A stretch of DNA of 64,000 nt from Datnioides undecimradiatus (GCA_008933995.1 WARS01000071.1:5486652-5550651), one strand, 5' to 3'; shown: positions 31,901 through 45,505, counted from the stretch's first letter. The notes: generated by a model from the letters alone, not told the origin. Numbers and translations are program-made.

Positions 31901-32599
31901 CCAGTAAACTGTTTACTTGAGTTAATAATTACTCTACTACCACTGCATATGCTAAAATATAACTTCAAACTGTTGTTTAGGTGATAATGGAGACTGTGAC
32001 ATTTTATTTGCTTCATCCTCACACTTTCCTTTAAACTCTTGACATTGTCAAACGCAACCTTGTGAACCTAATAATAATGATGAAGAAGATTTTTACTTTG
32101 TAAAATGACATATTCTAAAGCTGCCCTGCATTTTTACATATAATAAAAAAGAAGAGCAGACTTAAAAGAAAAGTCAAATTTAATTAAGAGTTTTAGACGC
32201 CGTAAGGAAATACCCAAAGCTTTAAAAAACTTTACTTAAGCACAGGTTTCATTTAAAGCATTTGATTTTATGTACAAACATATTAAGTTTGTCCTTCAAA
32301 AGCTGATATTTTGTTGGAGTGAATTGACAATGACAAATACATGCAGTTCCCTGTAAGTGGGCATTAGTGGAAAGTCTAGTCGTTGTACAGTGAGGCAGCT
32401 TTTTTCTGTGCTCAGGGCAGTGAACTTATTCAACGGCACAAAGACTTGTGCTGTGAATGAATGTGTGGCCTTGTGGGGCAGGGCACCTCAAGGCATGGGT
32501 GTGTACTCTCACAGCCTTCGACACAGCGTATTTATTTTTATTTGTTCCCATTCCTGGAGGTTTGCTGTTAGGTCGGGGTTTGAACTGTGTCGGTGTGCA

Positions 32600-33010
32600 T
32601 GTGTGAAGTAAAAGTGCTCAAGATGTGTCACACATTTCAGTTCAGAGACTGCATAATTTCATGCCACTTTACACTTCTACTCTTCTTTATTTTAGAGGGC
32701 AAATATGGTACTTTTGCTCTGCTTTGGTTACTTATTACTTTGCAGATTCAGATAATTAAATTACATTAAACTAAATCATGGTGTATTCTACTGTTGGCAG
32801 AATTTATGGTAGCAGTAAAGAAGTAAAATTATCTCCATATTTGCCAGCTGCAACACTAGTGATGCTTACACATGAGTGCATCACAATTATAATACAACAA
32901 TATAATGAATTTTCTGAAATGGGACAATCAGCACTACTACCAAAAAAGACCACTTTTTGATACTTTAGCAATAAAGTAATTTGATGCTTAATTTGATGCT
33001 ATTACTTGAG
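32600..33010. repeat. Interspersed repeat, probable inverted relative of the 27120 copy
   Basis: Contains GAAGTAAAAGTGCTCAAGAT, ACACTTCTACTCTTCTTTAT and GGTTACTTATTACTTTGCAG, which match the other half of the same teleost repeat family as remembered. Diverged; borders uncertain. Confidence 0.4.
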
Positions 33011-34090
33011 TACTTGAGGTTCTTGACACTGTGGTATTGCAATTTCATATTGGCATTTCGACTTATAATGGCAGAAAAAGGTGTTATAGTAACAAACCCT
33101 CTGTTCTGTTCAACCATCAAAGTAAGCCATGACAGTGTGACAGTGAGGAGCATGAACAATACCAGGATCCTGAAACTGAAGAAGCTAAATGGAATTCAGC
33201 CATCATTGATATTATTAGTCATACTAATGCTTACTAGTGCTTCTCCTACTGTGACATGTCAAAATCTCTGTGAAGACCTATATGCTTAAGGATCATAAAC
33301 ATTACAGGATAGGTTTTTTTTATGCTCTACGGAATAAATAAGGATTGCCAACTTTATTCACCTGTCATTTTGGATTATTATTTCCACTCAAATCCCTAAA
33401 CATTAAAAAGGCTGACTATTTTGGGACAAGGCTTGGTGTTGTAAACTCTGGATGTGATGCACTATTTCCCCTCTAGTTTGCCGTTATGTCATCAAGGGAA
33501 CATAGCTCATGGGACTTCAGCCACTGCCCTGAGTGGTAGAGACAAAGTAGCTGTATAGTAAAAACTGGATTTTTTTATACAGTTGAGTAACACAGAAAAC
33601 CACAGTAATAACACTGACTGTGAAAGTGAGGGCTTTCTCCTCTCCTCTCCTCCAGTGTCACTTTGGTGTTACTTTTAGGAGGTTAAAGTGGGAGGAGATA
33701 TGCAGATGTGGCCAGTGGAGCCCTATTAGTGGCGTCTCTAGTCCCCCAAACTCACAGTGGACTGTTGTCACTCGAACGCAGTCTACCACACCCACAGCCA
33801 AGTGCTGGGGTCAACATTGACAAGGTGGCATTCTGCTTTACACTACAGCCAAAAAGGGCTGTTCTACAGAGACTCAAGTCTTTTTTAGCCTTTTTGTGTG
33901 TTTTGAGATTTCTTTCTAGAGGCCTGGCAATTCAATAATTTCCATATCAAGTGAAGAGAGTGGAATATTTAGACTACAACTTGCCCTTAATAGTGGAATA
34001 CTTTTTTTTTCTTCAGTGTGACCACCTGCATCTGTTTGAAGATTCATTTCACTTTTGAGTTTTTGGCTTTTAACCTGTGGATATTCAAGG

Positions 34091-37000
34091 ATGCATTTTG
34101 TGATGGCTGTGAGTCATTTTCTGTTCATGACTCTATTTTTGTCAGTGGTCGAAACAAAGTTCTACAGACCATTCCAGTTTAACCAGTATAAAGCTGGGCT
34201 TGGTCAACACCATGACCAAGGGAAACCCACCAGCAGACACAAGTAAGTAATCTCTGTACATCTTTCTTGAGTGCTGGGGATCACTTAAGATGTCAATTTA
34301 TTTGAGTGGCAACATTTTGTATTAGCAAAGCCTACTATAAATCATAATAATCTGTCCCATCTCTTTTCTGTTATCTTGTACCTCCTCTCTGAAAGAAACC
34401 ACTGTGCCTATGTGGTTGAAAAGACAGTGTCCTTCACCGTGCAAGATGGGGCTGCCCCATATGTAAAAGCTGAGTACAACAAGTGCTCCTGGGGTCAGAA
34501 ATGTCCAGCTCTCCTGTGAGTGAAAAAGATCTCTCATGTCACGTTGACATTTATCCCTTGATCTGCCTTAATATAAAAGAAGATTCATTTCACTTCAGGA
34601 TACAAAATACCTCAGTAAAGTGTATGTTTCTGACCAATGGTTGATTGTCCCCCTCAGATATCGTCTGATGTACAAACCATTCTACAAGGTGGCACATAAA
34701 ACTGTCACAGAACTTGAGTGGCGATGCTGTCCTGGGTACTCGGGTTATGGCTGTATGGAGGGACATCCAGTTTACCAACAGCCCATGAAAATGATGCCGC
34801 CTTTCAAGGGTCCACCAATGAAAGGCCCACAGTTTAAGGGCCCACAGCACAAAGGTCCCATGTTCAAGGGTCCTATGTTCAAGGGCCCACCTATTAACAC
34901 CGTTGTGAAGGCAAACCCATGGAGCCAACCCAAAGGACCTCCAACCGGTAGTTTTAACTCTTATCCAATGCGCCACTTTGGGCCTCCCAGGTCCTCCACC
35001 TACCCAGACTCCTCCTTTGAGCCTTATCCCTCTGAGCCTGAGCCAGTGCCAGAGCACCAGGAACCACATCACACAGAGCATGACCAAGAACATCAACATG
35101 AACATGAGCATGGCCAAGGACCTGAGGAACACATACCAGAGGAAATCCCCCTACCTCCCTCTGGTGGTGAACAGCCTGAGGGTGAGACTATAGGTGTGTC
35201 CTTGTTCCAAACTACAAAAGAATTTTATGAGATTTCTCAAAACTCATTATGAATATGTACTGCGCTAATTGACAAAATTGACACTTTTTTCCTCAAAGAA
35301 ATATTGGGCTAAATTTATCTTGAAACTGTTTGAAAAGAAAAGTATGCAATGTTTGTCCCAATGTTAACAGCTTTTCTTTCTCTCTCTAGGCCAGGCTCTA
35401 GACAGTGAGACAGAGGAACGAATATATCGAATGGAGGAGGATGTACAACGTCTAAACCAGGGATTGGAGACCTTGAGAGGAACTGTGAATGGATTGGAGG
35501 ATAGTCTACGAGCCTCACTCAGAGAGGACGCCAATAGGATGTTGTCAGCTCTGCTCTCTGCTGCCCCTGGTCCTATTCCCGCTCCAGCAGTAGCCTCTAG
35601 TACATCCCCTATAGGGTTTGTTGAGATTCCTGGGAGGGATCCTGATACAGAGGGTCTGGATGGTACACATGTATTTCCAAGCCTTACAGAACTGAATGGA
35701 AGGATAGAGGAGCTCAAAACAGAGCTGCAAGCCAAAACAGCAGAGCTGCAGGAACTTAAAGTAACAGTGATGGGACATGATGGAGCACTGAAGAAGATGT
35801 CAACTACAGCAGGAGTGGTGTCGGACTCAAGTGGCAATCTTGAGGGAAATACCGAGAGAGCTGTGGAGAAGATGGTGGATGCCAAGCTGAGTGTAACCAG
35901 GACGGAAATCCTTGATGGGTTTGAGAAGCGTATTGAGAGCGCAGAGGGCCGGTGTGAGGAAAAAGCAGGTGATGTACATCGTCAGTGCCAAAGGGAGCAA
36001 AGTGAGCGGCAGGAGCAGATGGAAGACGATCTGGAGGAAAGTACCACAGACTTGAGAACAGAGCTGAGAAACCTTCAAGCACAACTACATGGTTTAAATG
36101 CAACAGAAAATTGCTGTGGAAGAATGAATGGACTGTTTGAAAGGGTGCAGCAACTGGAAACATCAGTGGCAGGACTTAACCAGTCCCAGGGGCATCTGAA
36201 AGTGGAACTGGGTGGACACAAGGACCACATAGAAGGAATGCTGGAGGGGCGTCTGGGGTACGTAGAAGCCAAGCTTAACCTGACTGGGCAGATTAGTGAT
36301 GACTCTAGGAGAAGAAGTGGCATCCCAACCAAAGCTGAGAAGGGACAGGGCCTGGAGGCGAGAATGGAAGGTAAGTTGAGGGCACTGGAGGGTCGTTTAC
36401 TGACAGCTTTAGAAGAGCTAGGTAACGCCACTGCCCCCGCCCTGCTGGAGGGTCATGCTGTTCCCACTCTGGAGACAGAACTGGAGTCCCTCCGAGGGAG
36501 ACTGGAGGTGGATGTGGACAGAGTGAAAAAGCATCTGAGCAGCCTTGAGATTCTCTGCACCTCTTCCTGTTCCTCACCTAAAAACCCCTCTGCCATTCAA
36601 GGAGACTCTGCTGCACCAAGTGCTAACCTGGCTGAGGAACAGAATATGAAAGAGGTATTGGACATTCAGGATGACCGTTTAAATCGCCTAAATGTCACAC
36701 TGCAGAACATCCTCAGGGGGCTGACCCACAGGGACCAGCAGGAACAAGCAGAAGGAGAATATCCTATCCAGGGAGAGCTCACAATACTCAAGTTCAATGT
36801 CCGCTCAGTCAACCAAACCCTGAGAGGCCTCCAAGATTCCCTTGGGTCAGTGGTCAAACAGGTGGATCAAGCAAACAGCTCCTGGCATGAGAGAGAGGTT
36901 CGTCTGGCCCAGCAGATAAAGGGTGTGGTTCAGCTGGTTGGACATCAGGCTTCCATGCTTGGGACAGGTGAGCGCAGGCTGACCCGACTGAAGGGTGAGC

Positions 37001-37344
37001 TGCAGGAGATGAAGAGGCGGCTAGCTCAGGAAGTCCAGGGCTGCCGGAGCACAGCTATGGGGGTCCAGAAGGAGGTAACTGAGGTTGGAGGGCGTATTGC
37101 CAATGTGGAGGACAAGTGTAAAGGCCTGAATTACTTGGCAGAGGACCTAGAGAGAATCAGGGAAGAGTTGGAGGGACAATCAAATGGGCTTCTTCTGCAA
37201 GTTAACGGAACTCTCTCTAGCCATGCTCAGCAGCTGTCTGAGCTGAGAGGCGAACTCAGAAACTGCACCTCCAAAGTTGAACAGGTACAGAATTTAGAGC
37301 TGGAGGCGGAGCCAAGGCGAGGCGACACGTTCACTTTGAGTTAG
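34091..37344 (+). CDS. emilin3: EMILIN-3, EMI-domain extracellular glycoprotein, 4 exons, 916 aa
   Basis: Secreted matrix glycoprotein of the elastin-microfibril interface family. Exons 34091-34242, 34396-34515, 34658-35181 and 35390-37344 total 2751 nt with consistent phases. Residues 1 to about 21 form a hydrophobic signal peptide; a second in-frame ATG at 34103 has a better Kozak context. The EMI domain (about 52-123) shows Cys54, 81, 87, 114, 115 and 123 and the WRCCPGYSGYGC signature. Then come six KGP units (140-169), a Pro/His/Glu-rich linker, and a long heptad-rich coiled-coil segment encoded by the single large last exon. That segment includes DGFEKRIESAEGRCEEK and several N-x-S/T sites. 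It stops without a C1q domain, which points to EMILIN3 rather than EMILIN1/2 or multimerins. Human EMILIN3 is about 766 aa; the extra length lies in the linker and coiled coil. The poly(A) signal AATAAA is at 37887-37892. Confidence 0.94.
34803..34892 (+). repeat. emilin3: In-frame tandem repeat coding (F/M)KGP(P/Q/M) pentapeptides in emilin3
   Basis: Six 15-base units encode FKGPP, MKGPQ, FKGPQ, HKGPM, FKGPM, FKGPP (residues 140-169), just after the EMI domain. The repeat is seen directly. Units differ at the nucleotide level, mainly at the first and last codons. Confidence 0.93.
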
Positions 37345-37895
37345 TGCAGTTTCTAATGGACAATAGATTTTAAAAATAACTGAAAAAGGAAAAAATATTC
37401 TGCAGGTGTAGTGGGGGGTCCACTAAAACTCCACCTTATTGTTTGATTTGTAAAATACAAAGGTTTTAAACCTGCACTGAAATAAGAATGGCTTTATTTA
37501 GCTTTCAGTATACAATGAAAATGGCAGCTAATTCTGACTGCACTAATAACATTAAATCTTGAAACTGAGTCAGGTTGTTATGAACGATTACTTAGAGCCC
37601 CTGTGATTGAAGAAGAGATAAATAATAGAAAACAGTATCCTTGTTACTTAGCCATTTCTGTAAAGCTTACAAAATTTCTTTTATGGATAATTTACCAATG
37701 TTTACATGTTTAAGTTTTTGTATTGCTTTTTCTCATGTCTAGACTAGAAGTGTAAAAGATATTATGTTTTTGTATGGTTTCATCTCTTGAGCATTAGTTC
37801 CTTTTCTAATTGTAATAATGCAGAAAATGTTTGCATTTCAAGCTATATACAGAATAATTTCAAAGGTTTTTCAGTCCTGACAATTCAATAAACAC
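37345..37895 (+). other. emilin3: emilin3 3' UTR
   Basis: AT-rich sequence from the TAG stop to the poly(A) signal AATAAA at 37887-37892, about 540 bases downstream, followed by a T-rich region. No competing signal of the same quality is nearer to the stop. Confidence 0.65.
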
Positions 37896-40800
37896 GATTT
37901 TTACTGTTCATGGTTTCTTGCTTATTAGAAAGTTAAAAAAGTGCTTATTGATTATTAAAAAATCTGTAAGCACTCGTTTGGTGTGTAAGGTAGATTTGAT
38001 AAACAAGACAAACATTACATTTCAGAAAGTAGTCATGTCTCCCTTCAGAATTGAGGTATTAATGCAGGAAATTGAGGAAACCACAAGAGAGCAATAGAGA
38101 GGCATCAATGCTGTTGACTGCTGGGAATTAGGGAGGTTTGACTTGACTGAGGCTTTGTCCAAATAGAGAATAATGATTCGTCTCCCTTCCAAAAACAAAG
38201 TTCATGAGGAAAGCTCTTGCTTGCCAGATGAAAAAAATGGCATTATTGCCAATGTGATACTGAAAGACAAGTAGCTTTTCTAATGGTCTACATCTTATTC
38301 TCTCTCTCGGCTGCAAATCTACCGGGCTAGCTGTCTGAGCACAGATCTTATTGGATGTTACAATAGGGCGATAGGTGACCTTGCTAATAACCCTCCCCTG
38401 TTAGTTCCTGTTCCCCTATCGGACAAACAACCATTAAAATGACAGCTATGTGGGAGATGAGCCCACTGCTCTGTGAAAACGTTTTAGCCTCAGACATGAG
38501 GTGAATAATAACTATGGAAATGCCAGGGAGGAAAGGAGGGCAGACAGGGAAGATAGACAAGAAATTTATGTTGGGAGAGCTGAGTGATGGCGCAATCTCA
38601 AAATATAAACCCAGGTAATGATGTAAGTTAATGCACATACAGAAAGTCAGGGGAAGACAGAGATATTACACAGCTTCCAGAAGCAACCTTTCACACATAG
38701 CCAACAAACTACCTTTCATCCATTACTGAAAGTACAAAGATAACAGTAATGAAAAGAAATAACTAAATAACAGGGAAGTCCAATAATTTTGCACTGTCAA
38801 TGCTACACCGCAAGTCCCATATTACTTCAGGGCACTGCCACATCTCTCTTGTTGTTTGGACTTTATTTTCTTTATTCCTCCCATGCCCCAGCAAAGTTCA
38901 CACCTCACACAAGCCCGAACAACACATTAATCTTGTTTGTTTCCAAGTAGACACTTGGACAGAAAGGGCAGTCAGGGGCTCTAGTGAATTTGTCTCCTCT
39001 GACTCAGAGTCTTTTCATTGCTCACTCATGAATCCAATTTTGAGTTATGCTTCCTGCACAACTCCCAAACCGTCACTGGCCAAGGCATGCACCCACATCA
39101 CAAAAGGCAAAGCTGGCACAAAGACAGAGGACAAATGATATTTGAGTAAGCAGACGGCTGCGGTCGTCTAAAACGTGAATCATCCTATATAATGTCCTCT
39201 GCAGAAGCATAAGGTGAAACACGAGTTTTTGTCCTCATTAAAGTGATGGTGAGAGAACAGACAGTGTTGATTACAGCTGGCTCACACACGAGAAAGCCCA
39301 GGAGAGGGTCGCCTTAAATCAAGGGCTCAGAACTACTTAGTAACAAGCTCCAGGATTAGACATTTTTCAAGAGGCAGTAATGTGTGAAGGTATACTCGAG
39401 GTATACAGCGTCCTCTGTACTGAGGAAGTTGTGGGTGCACATCTGTATGCATGAAAACCCGTGCTTGCAAAACATTATGAAATTTAGCATCATACATTTT
39501 TGAAGTCCTGAGTAAATTAGAACAGATGTAGGGATACTGTTTTGGAAATATTGCACCCATTTCCTGTACCAGGTTTTGTTGTGTCAAGAAGATGAAATAT
39601 TGAGTTCTTATCTAAACACTTGTGTATGTCTTGGCTGTGACACTCACAGAAGATGGATCCCTGCCAGAGTAAAGTGCCTTAAGTACACTTTGGCTCAGTC
39701 CTCAATCTGGAGGGTAGCGTAAACAGACAAAGAAGGATAGCAGAAGGGAAATACATTGATGCCTTTAAGGCAAACATCTTACATTAAAATTTTCAGTAGA
39801 AAGCACACCAATTTTGAAGATAAATAATGTACATTTCTGTACGACATCAGATGTGAAAGAGCACAAGAGTCACATGCACGCTGTTTACCAACAAACACCA
39901 CATTCAAACACCACAAGTAACGTTCAAAGTTATAGACTGTCCAAAATACTACTTTCCATGTTGCTTTTAATTAAAAAGATGTTTCCCTTGGTATCACCTT
40001 CCTAAGACAGTCTTTAGCAGCTTCTGCATTTGTGTAAAATTTGTGTGAGGTCACACTTGCTACTCTCTTATGACTGAGCTTATGTTGTCTGTTGTTTGTT
40101 GTCAGCTTCAGAGTCTTGATCTCAATCCAGTTCAGTTTCAGTCCACTTAAATTAGAAGAAACAAAACCATTAAAACAAGGACATTCATGTAATGGTGTCT
40201 TGATCTGGTCCTCTTCTGTTCTCGTTTATTAAGTGTAAACAGAGAATGTTTATCTACTAAAAGGATGCTTATATACTGTCTTTGTCAGTCAGTACGTTGC
40301 TTTGTGAGTCAGTTTTTTAATGTGAGAAGAATAATGATGTCAACTTAGAACACAGCTAACCTTGCATCGGGTTAATTAGCGCTGTTTCCTTAAGTGACTG
40401 AAAAACATGTTCACAATGTTCACGTGGTTTCGGTTGAATCACATGTACCACTCTGTTCTCCTCCCCTGCAAAACTCATTAAACTCAGTCGCTCTCCTACA
40501 AACAAAAGCGTAGCAAAGACATTGACTGTTATGAAAAGGTATTTTCACAGCTGGAGGACCAATCGAACTGCTGTTTCTCAGGGTAGCACTACGCTGAGCT
40601 GAATGATGCATTAGAGACACAATGGGAAGAGCAATCAAATCATCCATGTTACTATTACACTGTAATAAAGGAAACAACAGAAATCAATAATCCTCTCTGT
40701 TGACACCAGGTCTGACCATATCTATTTTTCTTGAACTTCCTCAATGTTGAGATGAAATGAAAAAAGTATTTTCAACACTCTTAAATGACATCTATGGTCA

Positions 40801-43639
40801 TACTAGGCACATATTCAGAAATACATGACAAAAACAACAACAAATAATCAATTTATGTGTAATCTAATCTATTTTTTTCCTACTATAAAACAAATATGAC
40901 CCAACCAAGTGATTTAAATCACTAATACCATAACGTCCACTCATCAGTCAAGCTTCATTGTTAGCTAACTGCCACAGCTTGCAACAGTCAACAAACATGT
41001 TTTTGGTTTTGGGCTGGAAATGCTGATTTTAAGGAAGGTGTTATCTGTGACAGCTCCAGGTTATGCACAAGGCATTTTACAGTTTACAGCTTTTGCAACT
41101 ACATGGAGCTTTGTCTCTCTTGCAACACTGAATAAAGGCAATGCTTCATGTCTGTTATGACCTGTCCACTTTTCATTGGTCAAATCGATTTCCTCCAAAT
41201 GTTATTTCCCACCTGCTGATACTGTTTCACTCAGTTTAACCCATCACAACACAGAAACTACATACTCTTGAGATTGGGCTTGAACAGACAGCTACTATAC
41301 AATAATATGATATAATGTAACTATCAGTGTTGTTCAGTCACTTCAGTTCAGAAAAAAACAAGGTGAAGCCAAAAATAAACATGTCTCTAAGAGCCTTAAA
41401 TGAAACGAAGGACTCCATTCAATGAGGAGAGTTAAAATATAATTTCGGTCACATTAATGAAAAGCATTTAAAACATGAGGTTGTGCTGATTACATTGTTA
41501 ATAATGCAACAGGATACAACACGACACAGTGAACTGGTGTAAAAGCTCCTTATTTTTTGTACTCAATGTAATGACTTGTAAGAAAGGAAAAGAGGTCCTC
41601 TAATAATATTGCAAGTGACAAACTGACCGTTGTTGAATGTATGTTGCAGCTGATTTTACTGTATTAGAACTAAAATAACAGTTATGTTTGAAAAAAACTC
41701 AAGTTAACGTAACTGATATTCAGTTTAATTAACCTCAAGGAACTAGCTGATCATGTAATAGATACAAGTTGTTCACTTGTCTATGTGAATTTGGAATGGA
41801 TTTGGTTTTACCGATACCTCAAATGTTCTCTCAAATGTTCTGTTTTTCCCCCTTGTCTTTGGGCAGAATTGAAGATTCAATAATTAGAGTGACAGTTGCT
41901 ACTTAAAAAACAGAAACATGTAAAAGACATTCATTATTCTACATTCACATTCAAATTATTCACTGGCAAGAGGCAGGCCAAAATTTCCAGAAGCGCCAAT
42001 TAGTCATGTTGCAGTGGCTCATTGGATTAATTCTATAGCCTAAAGGTTTGTAATCCAGCCTCTCAAAAGGTTGAAGGATGGCCTCTGCTCTCAGTCCACT
42101 GCTGCTAACTTAATAGAAGGCGGGATGACTTTTTCAGATCACTATCCTTATATTGCACGTGTCACGAAATATCTGATTGTGTTTGAGGTGGTAGTGTAAC
42201 AGGGTAATAGTGTGATTCATGAGAAAATCCTGCTGTGGATAAGCCTGGGAAAAGAAGTTATATCAAGTAAGTAAGTTGGACAGCCAAACAATGAGCTGAA
42301 ATTCAATATAAAGTTACGTAAAGCAGAGGTGAGCTGCAGATTCAGGTGATAATTCTCTATAGATCATCATTATGACACTATGAGCGGCCCCTTTTTGTCA
42401 GATCATTTTCCCATTGGCGCCTTAGAATTTTTATTATCACCAACTGTTTGTTTAATGGTTACATTTCCATTCGCTGTAAAATCATTGCTTATAAAATCTG
42501 AAAAGTTTTCTAGGATGTGGTCAATTAGCACGTTTTATAGCTGAGTTTGACACCAACTAGAAGTGGACGAATGTCATGCCTAACCAGTAAAAACAAATGA
42601 GCTGGGGAATTAACGGAGTCTCAGTAATGCAGCACCTAATTAAAGTTCTCCCAAAGTCTGATAATGTTGTCTGTCTAGTCTTAAGACAGCAAACCATTTG
42701 TATCTTGGACTTAAACCAGGACTACAGGCCCTATTTTATTCAAGCAAGGTGACCCTTCACCTGGCCATTACCCTTCTCCTGGAAATCAGATTGTTTTTAG
42801 ATGTTGCAGATCCACATGCTGTGAACACAAAGCACTACAAAAACAGTTTTTCGAAGACATTTAGACGACTGCATCAGTCCGAAGCTATTCACGTCATAAT
42901 TCTACAGTATTTCATATTGAAAATGGTTATATATCATGTCCTAAAATGTGATAGAGACATGTTTGTTTCATAATGCATTTTCTAGAATAAAACATGCTCC
43001 ACTGATTTCTTTGTTTGTTGGACAGAAGTCTTCAATGCACAGGATTAGTGTGTTGGGTAATCACATAAATAACCAGGATATTGAGTTATAATGGGGCAGT
43101 GTCATGCATATCCAAGTGTTTGTGTTTATTTTGTAGCAGCCTGGTGTCATTAGCATGTTATTTTATAAAGCTAAGAGAGTCAAAACCCTCCCACACTTTC
43201 TCCATTCAGAGATTGCAGACTTATTAATAAACCCGTTCTGCTGCCTTCAGATGGCTGCAGGGATTTAACGAACTGAAGGAGGTTTTCATACATTTTAAAG
43301 CAACCGTGGACAACAGATGCTGTCATGATCACTCACACTAGATAAATGCAGACTGCTTTGCCAAATGCTCAAACTTTAACCAATTAAACGTTTTTTAATG
43401 ACTATATAAATGCATCCACTGCAACGACTGTTTAATTAAAGTGATAATTCACGCTTCGAATGTTATTCTACTGTTGCAAGTTTTGAGTTTGCCCTTGTCA
43501 ACATAAGAATTAGGTTGGCAGTACGTCGATGCTGCACGAGGAACATGTGGCTCTGACGCATCTGTTTTAACTGCATTAGAAACATTTTTCACCAAAATAC
43601 AAACGACTTGCTTTGCACTGTCTCATCTGAATAAACCTT

Positions 43640-43890
43640 CCTCCTGTTTGCACATTTCCTCACTACACTACACTCACTACATGCTAACATGTAGGGCCTA
43701 CATGGACACAAAATACAGCTGATGAGAATGTAATAGGTTTGCGGATTTCTGGTCATTAACCCAAAATAAAATCTGTGAACCATGAATTTCCGAATTTTAT
43801 GGCAATCCATCAAATAGTTATTGACATATTTCAGTCTGGACCAAACTGATGGGTGGTCTGCCATCGCCATGTCTTGGAGCCATACTGTAC
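43640..43890. repeat. Dispersed repeat with TTAGCATG-type motifs, copy 2
   Basis: Contains CACTACATGCTAACATGTAG, ACAGCTGATGAGAATGTAAT, TTTTATGGCAATCCATCAAA and TAGTTATTGACATATTTCAG in the order remembered for a frequent teleost interspersed repeat. It is the most complete copy in the window. No coding capacity. Confidence 0.6.
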
Positions 43891-44843
43891 CGCAGAGCAA
43901 AAATTAACATATTGACATCCACTGTGTCTTTGTGATCTGATGGGAAGTGACTGCTCTCATGTTCAACATGATCTCTCATAATTTCCTCTCGTTCTCATCA
44001 TTTCCTGCCTGCTGTCATCCCCAATAAGTCATGAAGGGGCCTCATACTACAGCGGACCACTGCCTGTGACACTAAGTTCATCTAAACGTGTCAGAGCGAG
44101 CAGCCTGAGAAGGACCAGGACCCTGTGCAGAAGAATTAATATGGCAGCACTGCTGTTTGCAGCTTTCTGACAGCCCTGCAGCCTCGGCACAGCTCAGCGC
44201 GTGAGCCCATGCTCCCTTAAGCAGCTTTCCATGACTGTCAGTCTGGGAGCGGCGCTGCTTCGAGCAAACTGCATGGGTGAGTTTGATAAAGTAGGGTGAC
44301 ACAGCGCTTCAGGTGCAGTTCAAATGCTGCCTAATAGGGCTGGATTTACTGTGTGACCGAGGATGAAGCTTTTTCTTAAGTGGCTATCACTTTCACTCTG
44401 GACCCTTGAATTAAGTACAGTCACCTTAGGAATCTCATTCCAGTTGCAAATGATGTACCAAACATTTTGTAATTTTCAATGCATACCAACATCATCATTA
44501 ACTAGCAGCAGCACAGAAGCAATCACTGTTGGTGCAGCTTCATTTCTTCAGTGAACTATTAATACCATGATGAAAGATGATCATAAGCCGTCTAATGTCC
44601 TAGTCACATGATTACAAATTACAATCAGAATTTGTTTCACTCTGGCTTTTAGCTTAAATTACCACTTCACAGGCGCATCTTGCAATATTAATATCCCATT
44701 CAAAATCATACTCAGTTTTATATTCGTATTTATATTAAATAGGATCAAAATCCACCTTGGTGTGGTTGCATTTACGCCTAAATTTATAGCCAATTTTGTC
44801 TCTTCTAGGTTCACAGGCAAGGTGAATCATTCATACTGTGCAT

Positions 44844-44870
44844 ACACACACACACACACACACACACACA
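44844..44870. repeat. (AC)n microsatellite
   Basis: Dinucleotide run of about 13 units. Confidence 0.95.
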
Positions 44871-45126
44871 GTTGCTCATGGGTGTAGAAATAAGCTACTA
44901 CGTGTGAGTAAACCGTGGCGACTGATTTGGGGGAAGCCCACCTGACATGCATTACTCAGACACGTGATTCATGCATGTAAAGAAGGTGAATAGTTTTAAG
45001 TGTGGAAACAAATCAAAATGACGGGGAGTAAAAAAGTAGCGAGTTCGGATGGATAGAGGGAACAGGGTGGGGAGTGGTACTTTGAGTCATCACTGACACT
45101 CAGAGCTTGCCAGTATTATGCTGATC

Positions 45127-45178
45127 CCTCTCCCGCTCTCTCTCCTCTCTCTCTCTCTCCTCTCTCTCCCTCTCTCTG
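45127..45178. repeat. (CT)n-rich low-complexity tract
   Basis: Imperfect CT run with interspersed CC, pyrimidine-only for about 50 bases. It lies 160-330 bases upstream of the exon-like block at 45340-45505. Confidence 0.9.
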
Positions 45179-45339
45179 GTTGACCTGCCGTCACTGTGGG
45201 CTTTCCATTCTACATCAGCAGGGCTCAATGCATCTGCACAATGATGATGAGTGCATATGCTGTATGGGAGGGTTTGTGCGTGTCCACCTGGCTTGTTGCG
45301 TGCAAGTGTGTGTGTCACTGAAGAGGAGGAGAACACCTT

Positions 45340-45505
45340 AACCGGACTCTTCAGTGTGAGCCTGAAACAGATCCAGGTCCACTCCTCTGTCTGTGTCTCT
45401 GTCTTGTCTCCCCGTCGGTGGCTGGCCAAGCTCCTCTCCTCTGTGTCCCGCTCTCCACCTGGCCTCCATGAGTTTAACTGAGGACAAGCAATTCCTCCCT
45501 GAAAG
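45340..45505 (+). other. Candidate untranslated first exon (strong splice donor)
   Basis: A relatively GC-rich block ends in CCTGAAAG followed by GTAAGC, a near-consensus donor at 45506. It carries a short frame, ATG at 45469 reading MSLTEDKQFLPE. The opsin ATG at 51895 directly follows a TTTTAG acceptor-like sequence. Splicing these two would make this a 5' UTR exon, because the short frame would be out of phase with the opsin. This is inference; the left edge is a guess, and it may not be an exon at all. Confidence 0.25.

Larger units (their letters stand above)
25109..34090. other. 9-kb gene-poor interval between samd10 and emilin3
   Basis: The first ~250 bases are GC- and CpG-rich and should hold the samd10 leader and promoter. 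Beyond that I recognise no gene. The interval is dominated by diverged interspersed repeats (about 27120-27440, 27840-27985, 31410-31940, 32600-33010), a TG microsatellite (29354-29377) and A-rich tracts. The samd10 and emilin3 promoters face away from each other, so both regulatory regions lie here. Confidence 0.65.
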
